From: Actinobacteria bacterium UBA5976
GTDB taxonomy: Bacteria > Actinomycetota > Actinomycetes > S36-B12 > UBA5976
DNA length: 12,798 bases
Assembly: GCA_002430405.1 (NCBI GenBank)
Contig: DJBM01000139.1
Coordinates: forward strand, 416 to 13,213
Direction of reading: 5' to 3'
Shown piece by piece: positions 1 through 6,729 of this stretch. The position numbers and the translations under genes were made by a program. Below the pieces are notes generated by a model. It had not been told where the DNA came from. It searched no databases and saw only the letters and a list, made by a program, of their open reading frames with translations. Position 1 is the first letter of the stretch. Each line of letters opens with the position of its first letter.

Positions 1-989
1 GCAGCAGAACATTTTTGACCCTGGAATTCAAAGGAGCCACGAATCATGGCGGTTATTAGGGTTCGATGTTCGGCTGATGGATGCGCAAAAATAAAGTCCT
101 TGCCACCCGTTTCGCCAACTAGGCGCGGGTAAGTCTTGTAGTTCTCAATGTTGTTTCCAACGGTTTTCCAAAGGTGTTGAAATACTGGCGTCGATCCAGT
201 GAAGTGAATGCCGGCAAGATCAGGATCAGCAAGCGCGACATCAGAAACCGCAATGCCATCTCCAGTCACCATGTTTACCACGCCAGGTGGCAATCCAGCA
301 GCCATTAACAAATCCATTGTCAGGGAAGCGGCAACTTGTTGGGTTGGCGATGGCTTCCACACCACAGTGTTACCCATTAGCGCTGGGGCAGTCGGTAAGT
401 TTCCTGCGATCGCCGTGAAGTTAAACGGTGTGATGGCATAAACGAAACCTTCGAGAGAGCGATGATCAGTTCGATTCCAAACACCGGGGGAGGAAACGGG
501 CTGCTCTTGCAAAATCTGACGCGCAAAATGCACGTTGAATCTCCAGAAATCAATTAGCTCACAAGTTGAATCAATTTCGGCTTGGTAAGCAGTTTTGGAT
601 TGACCCCAAACGGTTGCGGCCAAAATTTTATTTCGCCACGGCCCTGACAATAAATCAGCAGCGCGCAAAATAACGGCAGCGCGCTCATCAAAGGGCAAGT
701 CACGCCACATCGGAGCCGCAGCTTTTGCTGCAGCAATCGCACTTTTTGCATCGGCGTGCGTTGAGTTACCAGTTACGCCAAGAACACGAGAGTGTTCATG
801 CGGACTTCGAACCTCAATTTTCTCACCGGTCGCCATAACGCGCTTACCGCCAATAACATTTGGCAGTTCGTGCTGCGTTGCAACTAGATCTTTAAGACCC
901 TGTTCTAACCCAGCGCGCTCGGGTGTGCCGGGAGCAAATGTGCCAATCGGCTCGTTGTACGGAACGGGAACTTGTGTGATTGCATCCAT
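1..989 (-). CDS. pruA: L-glutamate gamma-semialdehyde (1-pyrroline-5-carboxylate) dehydrogenase, N-terminal part, cut by window edge
   Basis: This enzyme performs the second step of proline catabolism, NAD-dependent oxidation of glutamate semialdehyde (P5C) to glutamate in the cytoplasm. The minus strand reads openly from ATG at 989 to base 1, giving 329 complete residues of a family usually about 540 long, so the C-terminus lies outside. Visible aldehyde dehydrogenase landmarks are TPFNF near residue 187-191 (active-site Asn190), VWKPS near 210-214, FTGST near 263-267, the general base in GETGGKD (Glu293) and the nucleophile in GQKCSA (Cys327). The early start and the long N-terminal segment before the Rossmann fold fit the P5C dehydrogenase branch and not short ALDHs. 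An AGGA Shine-Dalgarno sequence lies 7 nt before the ATG. It diverges from the small gene at 1034. Whether a fused PRODH domain exists cannot be judged, but this N-terminus argues for a stand-alone enzyme. Confidence 0.93.
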   Translation of the reverse strand, partial: MDAITQVPVPYNEPIGTFAPGTPERAGLEQGLKDLVATQHELPNVIGGKRVMATGEKIEVRSPHEHSRVLGVTGNSTHADAKSAIAAAKAAAPMWRDLPFDERAAVILRAADLLSGPWRNKILAATVWGQSKTAYQAEIDSTCELIDFWRFNVHFARQILQEQPVSSPGVWNRTDHRSLEGFVYAITPFNFTAIAGNLPTAPALMGNTVVWKPSPTQQVAASLTMDLLMAAGLPPGVVNMVTGDGIAVSDVALADPDLAGIHFTGSTPVFQHLWKTVGNNIENYKTYPRLVGETGGKDFIFAHPSAEHRTLITAMIRGSFEFQGQKCSA

Positions 990-1008
990 GACTACATCCT
1001 GACACTTA

Positions 1009-1020
1009 CCTATTAATAGG
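1009..1020. promoter_or_regulatory. Perfect 12-bp palindrome in the pruA / DUF6912-like divergent promoter gap
   Basis: CCTATTAATAGG equals its own reverse complement. It lies midway in the 44-bp gap between the pruA start (989, minus) and the start at 1034 (plus). Its AT core (TATTAAT on plus, ATTAATA on minus) resembles a -10 element on both strands, so it may be a shared promoter core, an operator, or both. No convincing -35 hexamer was found at 16-18 bp on either side. The function is inference from position and symmetry. Confidence 0.45.
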
Positions 1021-1033
1021 CAACAATGGACCT

Positions 1034-1405
1034 ATGCGAGTTTGGGTTCCAGTTTCCATCCAGGATTTTCTGGTATTTGATCAAACTGGCACCCTTGAAG
1101 TTTCCAAGGGCTATTCGGTAACTCCAGCCTTTACCCAAGAGCAATCCGAGCAAGACGAGGAAGTCCTGGAAGCTCAAATATTGGAAATTGCCGGTTTAGC
1201 TAAACCCATAGTTTTGGTCGCAGAAGCATCAGCCACTGCGATTGCAGGCGGGAGCGGCGAAGTAACTTTGACGCAGGTGCTCACCCAGCCGCTAATTCGC
1301 GCCATTTTCGCTAGTAGCCCCCAAGAACCTGATGAAATGCTCTGGTTTGGGTCAACTGAGCGACCCGAAGTTAAGGATTTCCTGGGCCTTGATATTGGCT
1401 CATAA
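1034..1405 (+). CDS. Small conserved actinobacterial protein resembling DUF6912, function unknown
   Basis: This is a 123-residue soluble protein with no signal peptide or membrane segment. The N-terminus (MRVWVPVS), the GYSVTPAFT segment near residues 26-34, the acidic EQDEEVLEAQ helix near 39-48 and the hydrophobic strand PIVLVAEAS near 58-66 match my memory of the DUF6912 family of short actinobacterial proteins, which have no established role. The tail is acidic and contains a WFGSTERPEVKDFL segment. The ATG at 1034 has no clear Shine-Dalgarno sequence, and the AT-rich palindrome lies about 14 nt upstream, so a short leader is likely. It diverges from pruA and precedes the groES promoter by about 11 nt. 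The family call rests on recalled similarity; that it is a real gene is supported by its coding character and position. Confidence 0.72.
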   Translation: MRVWVPVSIQDFLVFDQTGTLEVSKGYSVTPAFTQEQSEQDEEVLEAQILEIAGLAKPIVLVAEASATAIAGGSGEVTLTQVLTQPLIRAIFASSPQEPDEMLWFGSTERPEVKDFLGLDIGS

Positions 1406-1416
1406 CTGCCCTCAAA

Positions 1417-1445
1417 TTGACCTAAAGTCAATAACTGCTTAGATT
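1417..1445 (+). promoter_or_regulatory. Housekeeping-type promoter of groES
   Basis: TTGACC (1417-1422) is followed after exactly 17 bp by TAGATT (1440-1445), a near-consensus sigma-70/HrdB-type promoter. The predicted start, about 7 nt after the -10, falls at the left edge of the CIRCE element. A bound HrcA repressor would therefore cover the transcription start. Confidence 0.75.
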
Positions 1446-1450
1446 TGGAG

Positions 1451-1477
1451 TTAGCACTCTAAAGCCTCGGGTGCTAA
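1451..1477 (+). promoter_or_regulatory. CIRCE operator (HrcA binding site) upstream of groES
   Basis: The left arm TTAGCACTC (1451-1459), a 9-bp spacer and the right arm GGGTGCTAA (1469-1477) match the CIRCE consensus TTAGCACTC-N9-GAGTGCTAA with a single mismatch, G for A, in the right arm. Position immediately after the promoter and 31 nt before the groES GTG is the classical arrangement for HrcA heat-shock repression. hrcA itself is not in this window. Confidence 0.95.
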
Positions 1478-1508
1478 TTCAAATCGAGAAATAATCAGGA
1501 GACACGAC

Positions 1509-1808
1509 GTGTCGGTCAAAATTAAGCCACTTGAGGATCGCATCCTCGTTCAGTCACTAGAAGCCGAGCAGACCACAGCTTCGGGTTTGGTAATTCCAGA
1601 TACTGCCAAAGAAAAGCCACAAGAAGGCAAAGTTGTTGCAGTAGGGCCAGGTCGTTTCGATGAAGACGGCGAAAAGCGGATTCCGCTTGACGTCAAAGTC
1701 GGCGACGTAGTCATCTATTCCAAGTACGGCGGCACTGAGGTTAAGTACAACGGTGTTGAGTACTTGTTACTTGGTGCCCGCGACATTCTCGCAATTGTCG
1801 AGAAGTAA
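1509..1808 (+). CDS. groES: Co-chaperonin GroES (Cpn10)
   Basis: GroES is the heptameric lid of the GroEL folding chamber in the cytoplasm. The 99-residue product is full length for the family. It shows the N-terminal VKIKPLEDRILVQ strand (residues 3-15), the flexible mobile loop around residues 17-35 (ASGLVIPDTAKEK) that contacts GroEL, the VVAVGPGR motif and the C-terminal GVEYLLLGARDILAIVEK. The start is GTG at 1509, chosen because AGGAGA at 1497-1502 sits 6 nt upstream and the protein then begins at the usual family N-terminus. Expression should be heat-inducible through the CIRCE element upstream. groEL follows 132 bp downstream, an unusually wide gap for this pair, with its own possible signals. 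Confidence 0.98.
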   Translation: MSVKIKPLEDRILVQSLEAEQTTASGLVIPDTAKEKPQEGKVVAVGPGRFDEDGEKRIPLDVKVGDVVIYSKYGGTEVKYNGVEYLLLGARDILAIVEK

Positions 1809-1819
1809 GAAATTTGCGA

Positions 1820-1849
1820 TAGCGCCCCGGCTGAATTGCTGGGGCGCTA
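1820..1849 (+). terminator. GC-rich hairpin between groES and groEL, without a T-tract
   Basis: TAGCGCCCC pairs with GGGGCGCTA. The stem extends inward through GGC/GCT with one G-T wobble to a 6-nt TGAATT loop, making about 12 base pairs. It begins 11 nt after the groES stop. The following bases (ATCACAATC) contain no run of T, so it is either a weak terminator or attenuator that lets part of the transcription into groEL, or an RNA processing or stability element. The hairpin is visible directly; its action is inference. Confidence 0.6.
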
Positions 1850-1899
1850 ATCACAATCATTAAGTTTTGGTTGCCCAGGTGCAGCCGATGGAAATACAG

Positions 1900-1915
1900 G
1901 TCACTAACTAGTGAC
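1900..1915. promoter_or_regulatory. Operator-like palindrome upstream of groEL
   Basis: GTCACTA-AC-TAGTGAC is a perfect 7-bp inverted repeat with a 2-bp centre, ending 25 nt before the groEL ATG. A 2-nt loop is too small for a stable RNA hairpin, so a DNA-binding dimer site is the better reading. It does not match CIRCE or the HspR HAIR consensus as I know them. A weak promoter, TTGCCC (1871-1876) with an AT-rich TACAGG about 18 bp on, would place a start inside the palindrome. Confidence 0.5.
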
Positions 1916-1940
1916 AACATAAAAATTGGAGAAATACAAA

Positions 1941-3563
1941 ATGGCAAAGACCGTTGAATTCGACGAAGAAGCTCGTCGCGCATTAGAACGTGGCGTTAAC
2001 GCTCTGGCTGATGCAGTGAAAGTAACACTTGGACCAAAGGGTCGCAACGTTGTCATTAGCAAGGCTTGGGGCGCGCCAACAATCACCAACGATGGTGTGA
2101 CAATTGCGCGCGAAATTGAACTTGAAGATTCTTATGAAAACCTTGGTGCGCAGCTAGCTAAAGAAGTTGCTACCAAGACAAACGACGTTGCCGGTGACGG
2201 AACAACTACTGCAACAGTTCTAGCCCAAGCACTTGTGCGCGAAGGACTAAAAGTAGTTGCAGCGGGCGGTGCTCCAGTTGAACTGAAGCGTGGAATCGAC
2301 GCTGCAGTAAAAGCTGTCAACGAAGAATTGTTGAAGCAAGCGCGTCCAGTTGATGGCAAAGAAGGCATTTCCCAAGTTGCCTCTATTAGTTCCCGCGACA
2401 AAGTAATTGGCGACATGATTGCCGAAGCATTCGACAAGGTTGGCAAGGACGGCGTCATTTCCGTTGAAGAATCCAGCACAACTGCAATGGAACTTGAATT
2501 CACTGAAGGTATGCAGTTCGACAAGGGCTACATTTCGCCTTACTTCGTAACAGATGCAGACCGAATGGAAGCAGTTCTGGATAACCCAGCCATTCTTTTA
2601 TTACAGGGCAAAATTTCTAGTGTTTCTGACTTACTTCCAATCTTGGAAAAAGTTTCAGCTGCCAGTAAGTCACTTGTAATCATTGCCGAAGACGTGGATG
2701 GCGAAGCGCTTTCGACTCTTGTTGTGAACCGAATTCGCGGCACTTTCTCCAGCGTTGCGATCAAGGCACCAGCATTTGGTGATCGCCGCAAAGCGATCTT
2801 GGAAGACATTGCAATCCTTACTGGCGCACAGGTTGTTTCAGCTGATGTCGGCTTAAAAATTGACCAGGTTGGACTAGAAGTTTTGGGTTCAGCCCGACGA
2901 GTAGTTTCCACTAAGGACAACACCACGATTGTTGATGGCGGCGGTGACGCTAGTGCAGTAAATGATCGGGTTGGCCAGATCAAGCGCGAGATTGAAAATT
3001 CAGACTCCGATTGGGATAAAGAGAAGCTTTCAGAGCGGTTAGCAAAACTTTCTGGTGGCGTTTGTGTCATCAAAGTTGGCGCACACACTGAAGTTGAACT
3101 TAAGGAAAAGAAGCACCGTATCGAAGATGCAGTTTCGGCAACCCGGGCTGCAATCGAAGAAGGCATCGTTTCTGGTGGCGGATCTGCTTTGATTCACGCT
3201 TCTGCAGTTCTAATTGGCGATCTTGGACTTACTGGTGATCAAGCAATTGGAGTTCAGATTGTTCGCCGTGGTGTCGTTGAGCCACTTCGCTGGATCGCGG
3301 AAAACGCTGGTCTCGAGGGTTACGTAGTCGTTGATCGGGTTCGCGAACTTGGTCAAGGCCAGGGTTTAAACGCAGCTAGTGGCGAGTATGGCGATTTAGT
3401 TGCCCAAGGCGTCATCGATCCTGTAAAGGTAACTCGCTCCGCACTTGAAAATGCTGCCTCAATCGCAGGAATGCTTTTGACGACAGAAGCACTTGTTGTG
3501 GAAAAGAAAGAAAAGGCTCCAGCAGATGCAGCGGGACACGGTCACGCTGGTCACACGCATTAG
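1941..3563 (+). CDS. groEL1: Chaperonin GroEL, GroEL1 type with His-rich C-terminus
   Basis: This is the ATP-dependent 60-kDa chaperonin that folds proteins in the cytoplasm with GroES. The 540-residue product starts MAKTVEFDEEARR at ATG 1941; GGAG at 1928-1931 gives a 9-nt spacing. The equatorial ATP site is seen as LGPKGRNV (30-37) and GDGTTT (85-90), with the catalytic-region motif AATRAAIEEGIVSGGG-like near two-thirds of the length (here SATRAAIEEGIVSGGG). The C-terminus lacks the usual GGM repeats and ends GHGHAGHTH, with four His in the last eight residues. That tail, and pairing with groES, is the hallmark of mycobacterial GroEL1 as opposed to GroEL2. A second, housekeeping groEL may therefore exist elsewhere in the genome. 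Regulation is probably by read-through from the CIRCE-controlled groES promoter and possibly by a local promoter and palindrome. It is followed by a strong terminator. Confidence 0.97.
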   Translation: MAKTVEFDEEARRALERGVNALADAVKVTLGPKGRNVVISKAWGAPTITNDGVTIAREIELEDSYENLGAQLAKEVATKTNDVAGDGTTTATVLAQALVREGLKVVAAGGAPVELKRGIDAAVKAVNEELLKQARPVDGKEGISQVASISSRDKVIGDMIAEAFDKVGKDGVISVEESSTTAMELEFTEGMQFDKGYISPYFVTDADRMEAVLDNPAILLLQGKISSVSDLLPILEKVSAASKSLVIIAEDVDGEALSTLVVNRIRGTFSSVAIKAPAFGDRRKAILEDIAILTGAQVVSADVGLKIDQVGLEVLGSARRVVSTKDNTTIVDGGGDASAVNDRVGQIKREIENSDSDWDKEKLSERLAKLSGGVCVIKVGAHTEVELKEKKHRIEDAVSATRAAIEEGIVSGGGSALIHASAVLIGDLGLTGDQAIGVQIVRRGVVEPLRWIAENAGLEGYVVVDRVRELGQGQGLNAASGEYGDLVAQGVIDPVKVTRSALENAASIAGMLLTTEALVVEKKEKAPADAAGHGHAGHTH

Positions 3564-3576
3564 AAATTAATTAAGT

Positions 3577-3621
3577 AAAAAACTAACGGCCCTGGAGCTA
3601 ATCCAGGGCCGTTAGTTTTTT
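3577..3621. terminator. Bidirectional rho-independent terminator between groEL and whiD
   Basis: A perfect 20-bp inverted repeat (3577-3596 and 3602-3621) surrounds the 5-nt loop GCTAA. The GC-rich core ACGGCCCTGGA is flanked by an A-run on the left and a T-run on the right, so both strands end in a U-tract. It sits 13 nt after the groEL stop and 9 nt after the whiD stop (on the minus strand), so it serves both convergent genes. Confidence 0.95.
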
Positions 3622-3630
3622 CAAAAAATG

Positions 3631-3930
3631 TTAGGAAGTCAGACGGCTTTGGCTGGCTTGCTGCGCGTAGATAACTTCGCGATCTTCCTCGCCAAGTCCA
3701 CCCCAGACACCATAAGGTTCTTTAGTTTTTAGTGCATGTGCACGACATTGCGCCATTACTGGGCAAGCTGCACAGATTGCCTTGGCAGTGGATACCCGTC
3801 GCTCCCGAGCAGAACCGCGTTCGCCATCTGGATGGTAAAAAATATCAGAGTCTAATCCGCGGCAGGCAGAGTCCAATTGCCAATCCCAGAAATCTGCGTT
3901 TGGTCCAGGCAATCTTGAAAGATCAGCCAT
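3631..3930 (-). CDS. whiD: WhiB-family iron-sulfur transcriptional regulator, WhiD/WhiB3 type
   Basis: WhiB proteins bind a redox- and NO-sensitive 4Fe-4S cluster and act with the principal sigma factor; WhiD is needed for late sporulation in Streptomyces and WhiB3 for redox control in mycobacteria. The 99-residue product carries the four cluster ligands Cys23, Cys53, Cys56 and Cys62 (C-x2-C-x5-C for the last three) and the GVWGG turn (74-78). The N-terminal LPGPNADFWDWQL and the DSDIFYHPDGERG segment are diagnostic of the WhiD/WhiB3 branch rather than WhiB1 or WhiB2. The basic C-terminal part after GVWGG is short. Start ATG 3930 has a GGGGG-type Shine-Dalgarno sequence 6 nt upstream. Location next to groEL is the same as Rv3416-Rv3417c in M. 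tuberculosis (from memory). A spore-forming role cannot be assumed here; redox sensing is the safer guess. Confidence 0.95.
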   Translation of the reverse strand: MADLSRLPGPNADFWDWQLDSACRGLDSDIFYHPDGERGSARERRVSTAKAICAACPVMAQCRAHALKTKEPYGVWGGLGEEDREVIYAQQASQSRLTS

Positions 3931-3968
3931 GTCTTGCCCCCTAAAAAAACTTGCTCCCGATACTTTCG

Positions 3969-3997
3969 ATACTAGAACCGCGCCATAAGTTGGTCAA
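3969..3997 (-). promoter_or_regulatory. Promoter of whiD
   Basis: On the minus strand TTGACC (3997-3992) is followed after exactly 17 bp by TAGTAT (3974-3969), about 39 nt before the whiD ATG. The -35 hexamer and spacer length are identical to those of the groES promoter, so both appear to use the main sigma factor. Confidence 0.7.
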
Positions 3998-4116
3998 GTA
4001 AATTCAATGAACAAGTTTTGGCGGGTTTCCTCACAGCCCTAGAAAAACCCAATGAATTAGCGAAACTTCAATGGCTCAGGGTGCGCAAACCGCAAAACCA
4101 CACAAGAATGAGGTAC

Positions 4117-5097
4117 ATGTCACAAACCGCGCCACCCGCAGAAGTCGGACTTACGGTTGCTGCAGTAGCCCGGCGCATTGGCATTGCGCCCGCCACACTT
4201 CGAACCTGGGATCGCCGATATGGACTTGGGCCGACGCTTCACAAAGCTGGATCCCATCGCAGGTATTCCGCAATCGACGTCGCCCGCATTGATTTAATGC
4301 GAAAACTTATGCTGAACGGGGTCTTACCTAGTGAGGCAGCGCGAAGTGCGATGAATCAAGAAGTTCCCCCAGCCAACTTGGTGCAGGGTGGCCCTGACTT
4401 AAAACCAAAAGCTGATGTTAAACAGGTGAGTGCTAAGAATTTGGCTGCTAATAATGCGACTCCTGACAATGTAATTGCTATTGATGGCCCAAAGGCAATC
4501 ATTCGTTCACTCAACCGAGCGGCTTCAAACTTGGATGCCACTGGCTGTGATCAAGTTATTTCCAACTCAGTCAAAGCTCATGGAGTTGTCTGGACTTGGG
4601 AACAAGTTTTGCAACCGGTCTTGATATCGGTGGGCGAAAAATGGGCAGAAACTGGTGAGGGTGTTGAACAAGAACATCTACTCTCCGAGTCAATAATTGG
4701 TCAATTTAGAAACTTGACGTTACAAGTGACGCAACCGGAAAATGCTCGGCCGGTTTTATTGGCCTGCGCGCCGCATGAACTCCACACAATTCCAATTTTT
4801 GCCATCGCAGCTGCGCTAGCTGAGCAAAACATCGCAAGCCGAATTTTGGGCGCTCGGATGCCAGCTCAAGCCCTTGCCAACGCGGTCAAGAAACTGGGTC
4901 CAAGCGCAGTAGTGGTTTGGTCGCAAACGCTTGGCACCGCCGACACTTCAATCTGGGATTTAGTTGAGCCGATGCGTCCTGGACACTTGCGAATCTGTGC
5001 GGGCCCGGGCTGGCAAGAGGCACTTCCAGCTGATGTGACGAAACCCAACGATTTCACCAGCACATTAGTTGCTCTTGCGGCTGCTTCGGGGCGTTAG
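4117..5097 (+). CDS. MerR-family regulator with CarH-like cobalamin-binding region
   Basis: This is a 326-residue predicted DNA-binding regulator. Residues 12-80 form a MerR winged helix: TVAAVARRIGIAPATLRTWDRRYGL followed by the GSHRRYS wing (45-51). After a linker rich in Ala, Asn and Lys (about 81-125), a helical section contains W176-x9-E186-H187, the W-x9-EH signature of the cobalamin-capping domain in CarH/LitR photoreceptors. A Rossmann-like part follows, with E221-L-H223 at the place of the E-x-H-x-x-G lower-ligand loop; the Gly is Pro226 here. ATG 4117 was chosen because homologous N-termini begin just before the HTH and GAGG at 4110-4113 is nearby, though its 3-nt spacing is short. 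ATG 4108 and TTG 4018 are alternatives. It diverges from whiD and precedes guaB by 123 bp. No upstream promoter was recognised. Family is sure; cobalamin binding is inference. Confidence 0.82.
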   Translation: MSQTAPPAEVGLTVAAVARRIGIAPATLRTWDRRYGLGPTLHKAGSHRRYSAIDVARIDLMRKLMLNGVLPSEAARSAMNQEVPPANLVQGGPDLKPKADVKQVSAKNLAANNATPDNVIAIDGPKAIIRSLNRAASNLDATGCDQVISNSVKAHGVVWTWEQVLQPVLISVGEKWAETGEGVEQEHLLSESIIGQFRNLTLQVTQPENARPVLLACAPHELHTIPIFAIAAALAEQNIASRILGARMPAQALANAVKKLGPSAVVVWSQTLGTADTSIWDLVEPMRPGHLRICAGPGWQEALPADVTKPNDFTSTLVALAAASGR

Positions 5098-5115
5098 TTT
5101 TAAATATTGACCTTT

Positions 5116-5143
5116 TTGGTCATAGCCCACTTCGCGGTAACCT
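5116..5143 (+). promoter_or_regulatory. Possible guaB promoter, weak
   Basis: TTGGTC (5116-5121), a 16-bp spacer and TAACCT (5138-5143) form a weak promoter-like pair in the 123-bp gap before guaB. The -35 overlaps a short inverted repeat TGACC-TTTTT-GGTCA (5108-5122). The leader from about 5150 to the ribosome binding site has no riboswitch-like structure that I recognise. This is a tentative call. Confidence 0.3.
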
Positions 5144-5208
5144 TGAGAAATTCAGTTATGGGAAGCTCATCTCGTGCGTGCTAGTTGCTCGGAAAACCGA
5201 CTGATAAG

Positions 5209-5217
5209 AAAGGTGAT
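5209..5217 (+). promoter_or_regulatory. Strong Shine-Dalgarno sequence fixing the guaB start
   Basis: AAAGGTGAT, continuing as CC, matches the 3' end of 16S rRNA over most of its length and places the start at ATG 5221. It rules out the in-frame TTG at 5185, which would add 12 residues absent from the family. Confidence 0.8.
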
Positions 5218-5220
5218 CCA

Positions 5221-6720
5221 ATGACAACAACGCAGGGCTTACCTGAAAAATTTGCCATGCTGGGCCTCACCTATGATGACGTGTTGTTACTTCCCGATGC
5301 CAGCGATGTAATTCCAAGTGAAGTTGATACCAGCGCAAAACTTACGAAAAAAATTACGCTTCGGATTCCGTTGCTTTCCTCTGCGATGGATACGGTGACT
5401 GAATCACGAATGGCGATTTCTATGGCTCGCCAAGGTGGTCTCGGAATTTTGCATCGAAATCTTTCGATTGAAGATCAAGTAGCCCAAGTAGATCTTGTAA
5501 AGCGTAGTGAAGCTGGAATGATCACGAACCCGGTAACCTGCCTGGCAACAGATACTTTGGCACAAGTCGATCGACTTTGTGCAAATTACCGAATCAGTGG
5601 CTTACCTGTCGTTGACGCCGATGGAAAACTTATCGGAATCGTAACTAATCGTGATATGTGTTTTGAAGATGACAAAAATCGTAAAGTTGGCGACGTCATG
5701 ACTCAGATGCCTCTGATCACCGGAACACCTGGCATGACTGGCGAATCTGCTTTAGAACTATTACGAACTCACAAAATTGAAAAACTTCCGCTAGTTGATA
5801 AGTCAGGCAAATTGACTGGGCTGATCACAGTTAAAGATTATGTAAAGAGTGATCGCTACCCATTAGCAACAAAAGACGAGGCTGGACGTCTGATGGTTGG
5901 CGCTGCTGTGGGCGTTGGTGAGGATTCGTTTGCGCGCGCAATGGCCTTGGTCGAAGTGGGACTCGATGTAGTCGTTGTCGACACCGCTCATGGCCACCAA
6001 AAAGCTGTACTTGAAATGGTTTCCCGCCTGAAGAAGGCAACATCGATTCAAGTTATTGGTGGAAACATTGCAACTCGAAGTGGCGCTCAGGCACTTATCG
6101 ACGCTGGCGCAGACGCTGTAAAAGTTGGCGTTGGGCCGGGTTCGATTTGTACCACTCGCGTTGTCGCAGGTGTTGGCGTGCCACAGATCACTGCAATTTA
6201 CGAAGCATCCCTTGCTGCTGGGCCAGCGGGCATCCCAGTTATTGGTGATGGTGGATTGCAGTACTCGGGAGATATTGCCAAAGCGATTGTTGCAGGTGCT
6301 GACACCGTAATGCTTGGTTCGTTGCTTGCAGGCTGTGAAGAAGCGCCAGGTCAATTAGTTTTCGTTAACGGCAAGCAGTTCAAGCAGTACCGGGGTATGG
6401 GTTCACTTGGGGCAATGCAATCTCGCGGATCTGGTAAATCATATTCCAAGGATCGGTATTTCCAAGATGATGTTTTATCTGAAGACAAATTAGTCCCAGA
6501 GGGCATTGAAGGCCAAGTTCCATACCGCGGTAATTTGGCCGCAGTGGCGCATCAATTAATAGGTGGGCTTCGAGCCTCAATGGGTTACGCGGGCGCAGCA
6601 ACTATTTCGGATTTAAAACAAAATGGTCGCTTAATTCGAATCACTACCGCAGGTTTGAAAGAAAGTCATCCGCATGACGTGCAACTAACTGTAGAAGCAC
6701 CGAACTACCAAGTTCGATAG
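5221..6720 (+). CDS. guaB: Inosine-5'-monophosphate dehydrogenase
   Basis: It oxidises IMP to XMP with NAD, the rate-limiting step of guanine nucleotide synthesis. The 499-residue product is full length. The barrel begins with GLTYDDVLLLP (15-25). Tandem CBS domains occupy about 100-215 (RISGLPVVD and EKLPLVD repeats). VVDTAHG (252-258) holds the NAD-contacting Asp254. The catalytic loop GVGPGSICTTR places the nucleophile at Cys310, GDGG at 342-345 binds the IMP phosphate region, and the mobile flap EGIEGQVPYRG (427-437) carries the catalytic Arg436. All key residues are present, so it should be active. It is the typical actinobacterial guaB2. guaB3 follows 9 nt after the stop, so the two are cotranscribed. 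Confidence 0.98.
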   Translation: MTTTQGLPEKFAMLGLTYDDVLLLPDASDVIPSEVDTSAKLTKKITLRIPLLSSAMDTVTESRMAISMARQGGLGILHRNLSIEDQVAQVDLVKRSEAGMITNPVTCLATDTLAQVDRLCANYRISGLPVVDADGKLIGIVTNRDMCFEDDKNRKVGDVMTQMPLITGTPGMTGESALELLRTHKIEKLPLVDKSGKLTGLITVKDYVKSDRYPLATKDEAGRLMVGAAVGVGEDSFARAMALVEVGLDVVVVDTAHGHQKAVLEMVSRLKKATSIQVIGGNIATRSGAQALIDAGADAVKVGVGPGSICTTRVVAGVGVPQITAIYEASLAAGPAGIPVIGDGGLQYSGDIAKAIVAGADTVMLGSLLAGCEEAPGQLVFVNGKQFKQYRGMGSLGAMQSRGSGKSYSKDRYFQDDVLSEDKLVPEGIEGQVPYRGNLAAVAHQLIGGLRASMGYAGAATISDLKQNGRLIRITTAGLKESHPHDVQLTVEAPNYQVR

Positions 6721-6729
6721 GGGACAAAA

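Noticed and set aside
208..441. Small plus-strand open frame opposite pruA
   Set aside because: Lies wholly across the conserved ALDH core coded on the minus strand; it has no ribosome binding site.
1926..1940. TTG start giving GroEL five extra residues
   Set aside because: The Shine-Dalgarno sequence GGAG at 1928-1931 lies inside that extension and the family N-terminus MAKTVEF begins at 1941.
2540..3166. Long open frame antisense to groEL, 208 codons
   Set aside because: Ser/Thr/Ala-rich composition typical of a shadow of a biased coding strand, no ribosome binding site and no family resemblance.
4018..4116. Upstream TTG start adding 33 residues to the MerR regulator
   Set aside because: No Shine-Dalgarno sequence, no leaderless -10 at the right distance, and the extra residues do not look like the family; the HTH begins soon after ATG 4117.
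5098..5220. Possible riboswitch or purine-responsive leader ahead of guaB
   Set aside because: Only a 5-bp inverted repeat with a T5 loop and a short CGG-AAAA-CCG hairpin are seen; nothing matches a known aptamer core.
5863..6354. Open frame antisense to guaB, 163 codons
   Set aside because: Covers the essential catalytic region of guaB, is Cys/Asn/Ser-rich without motifs, and has no start signal.
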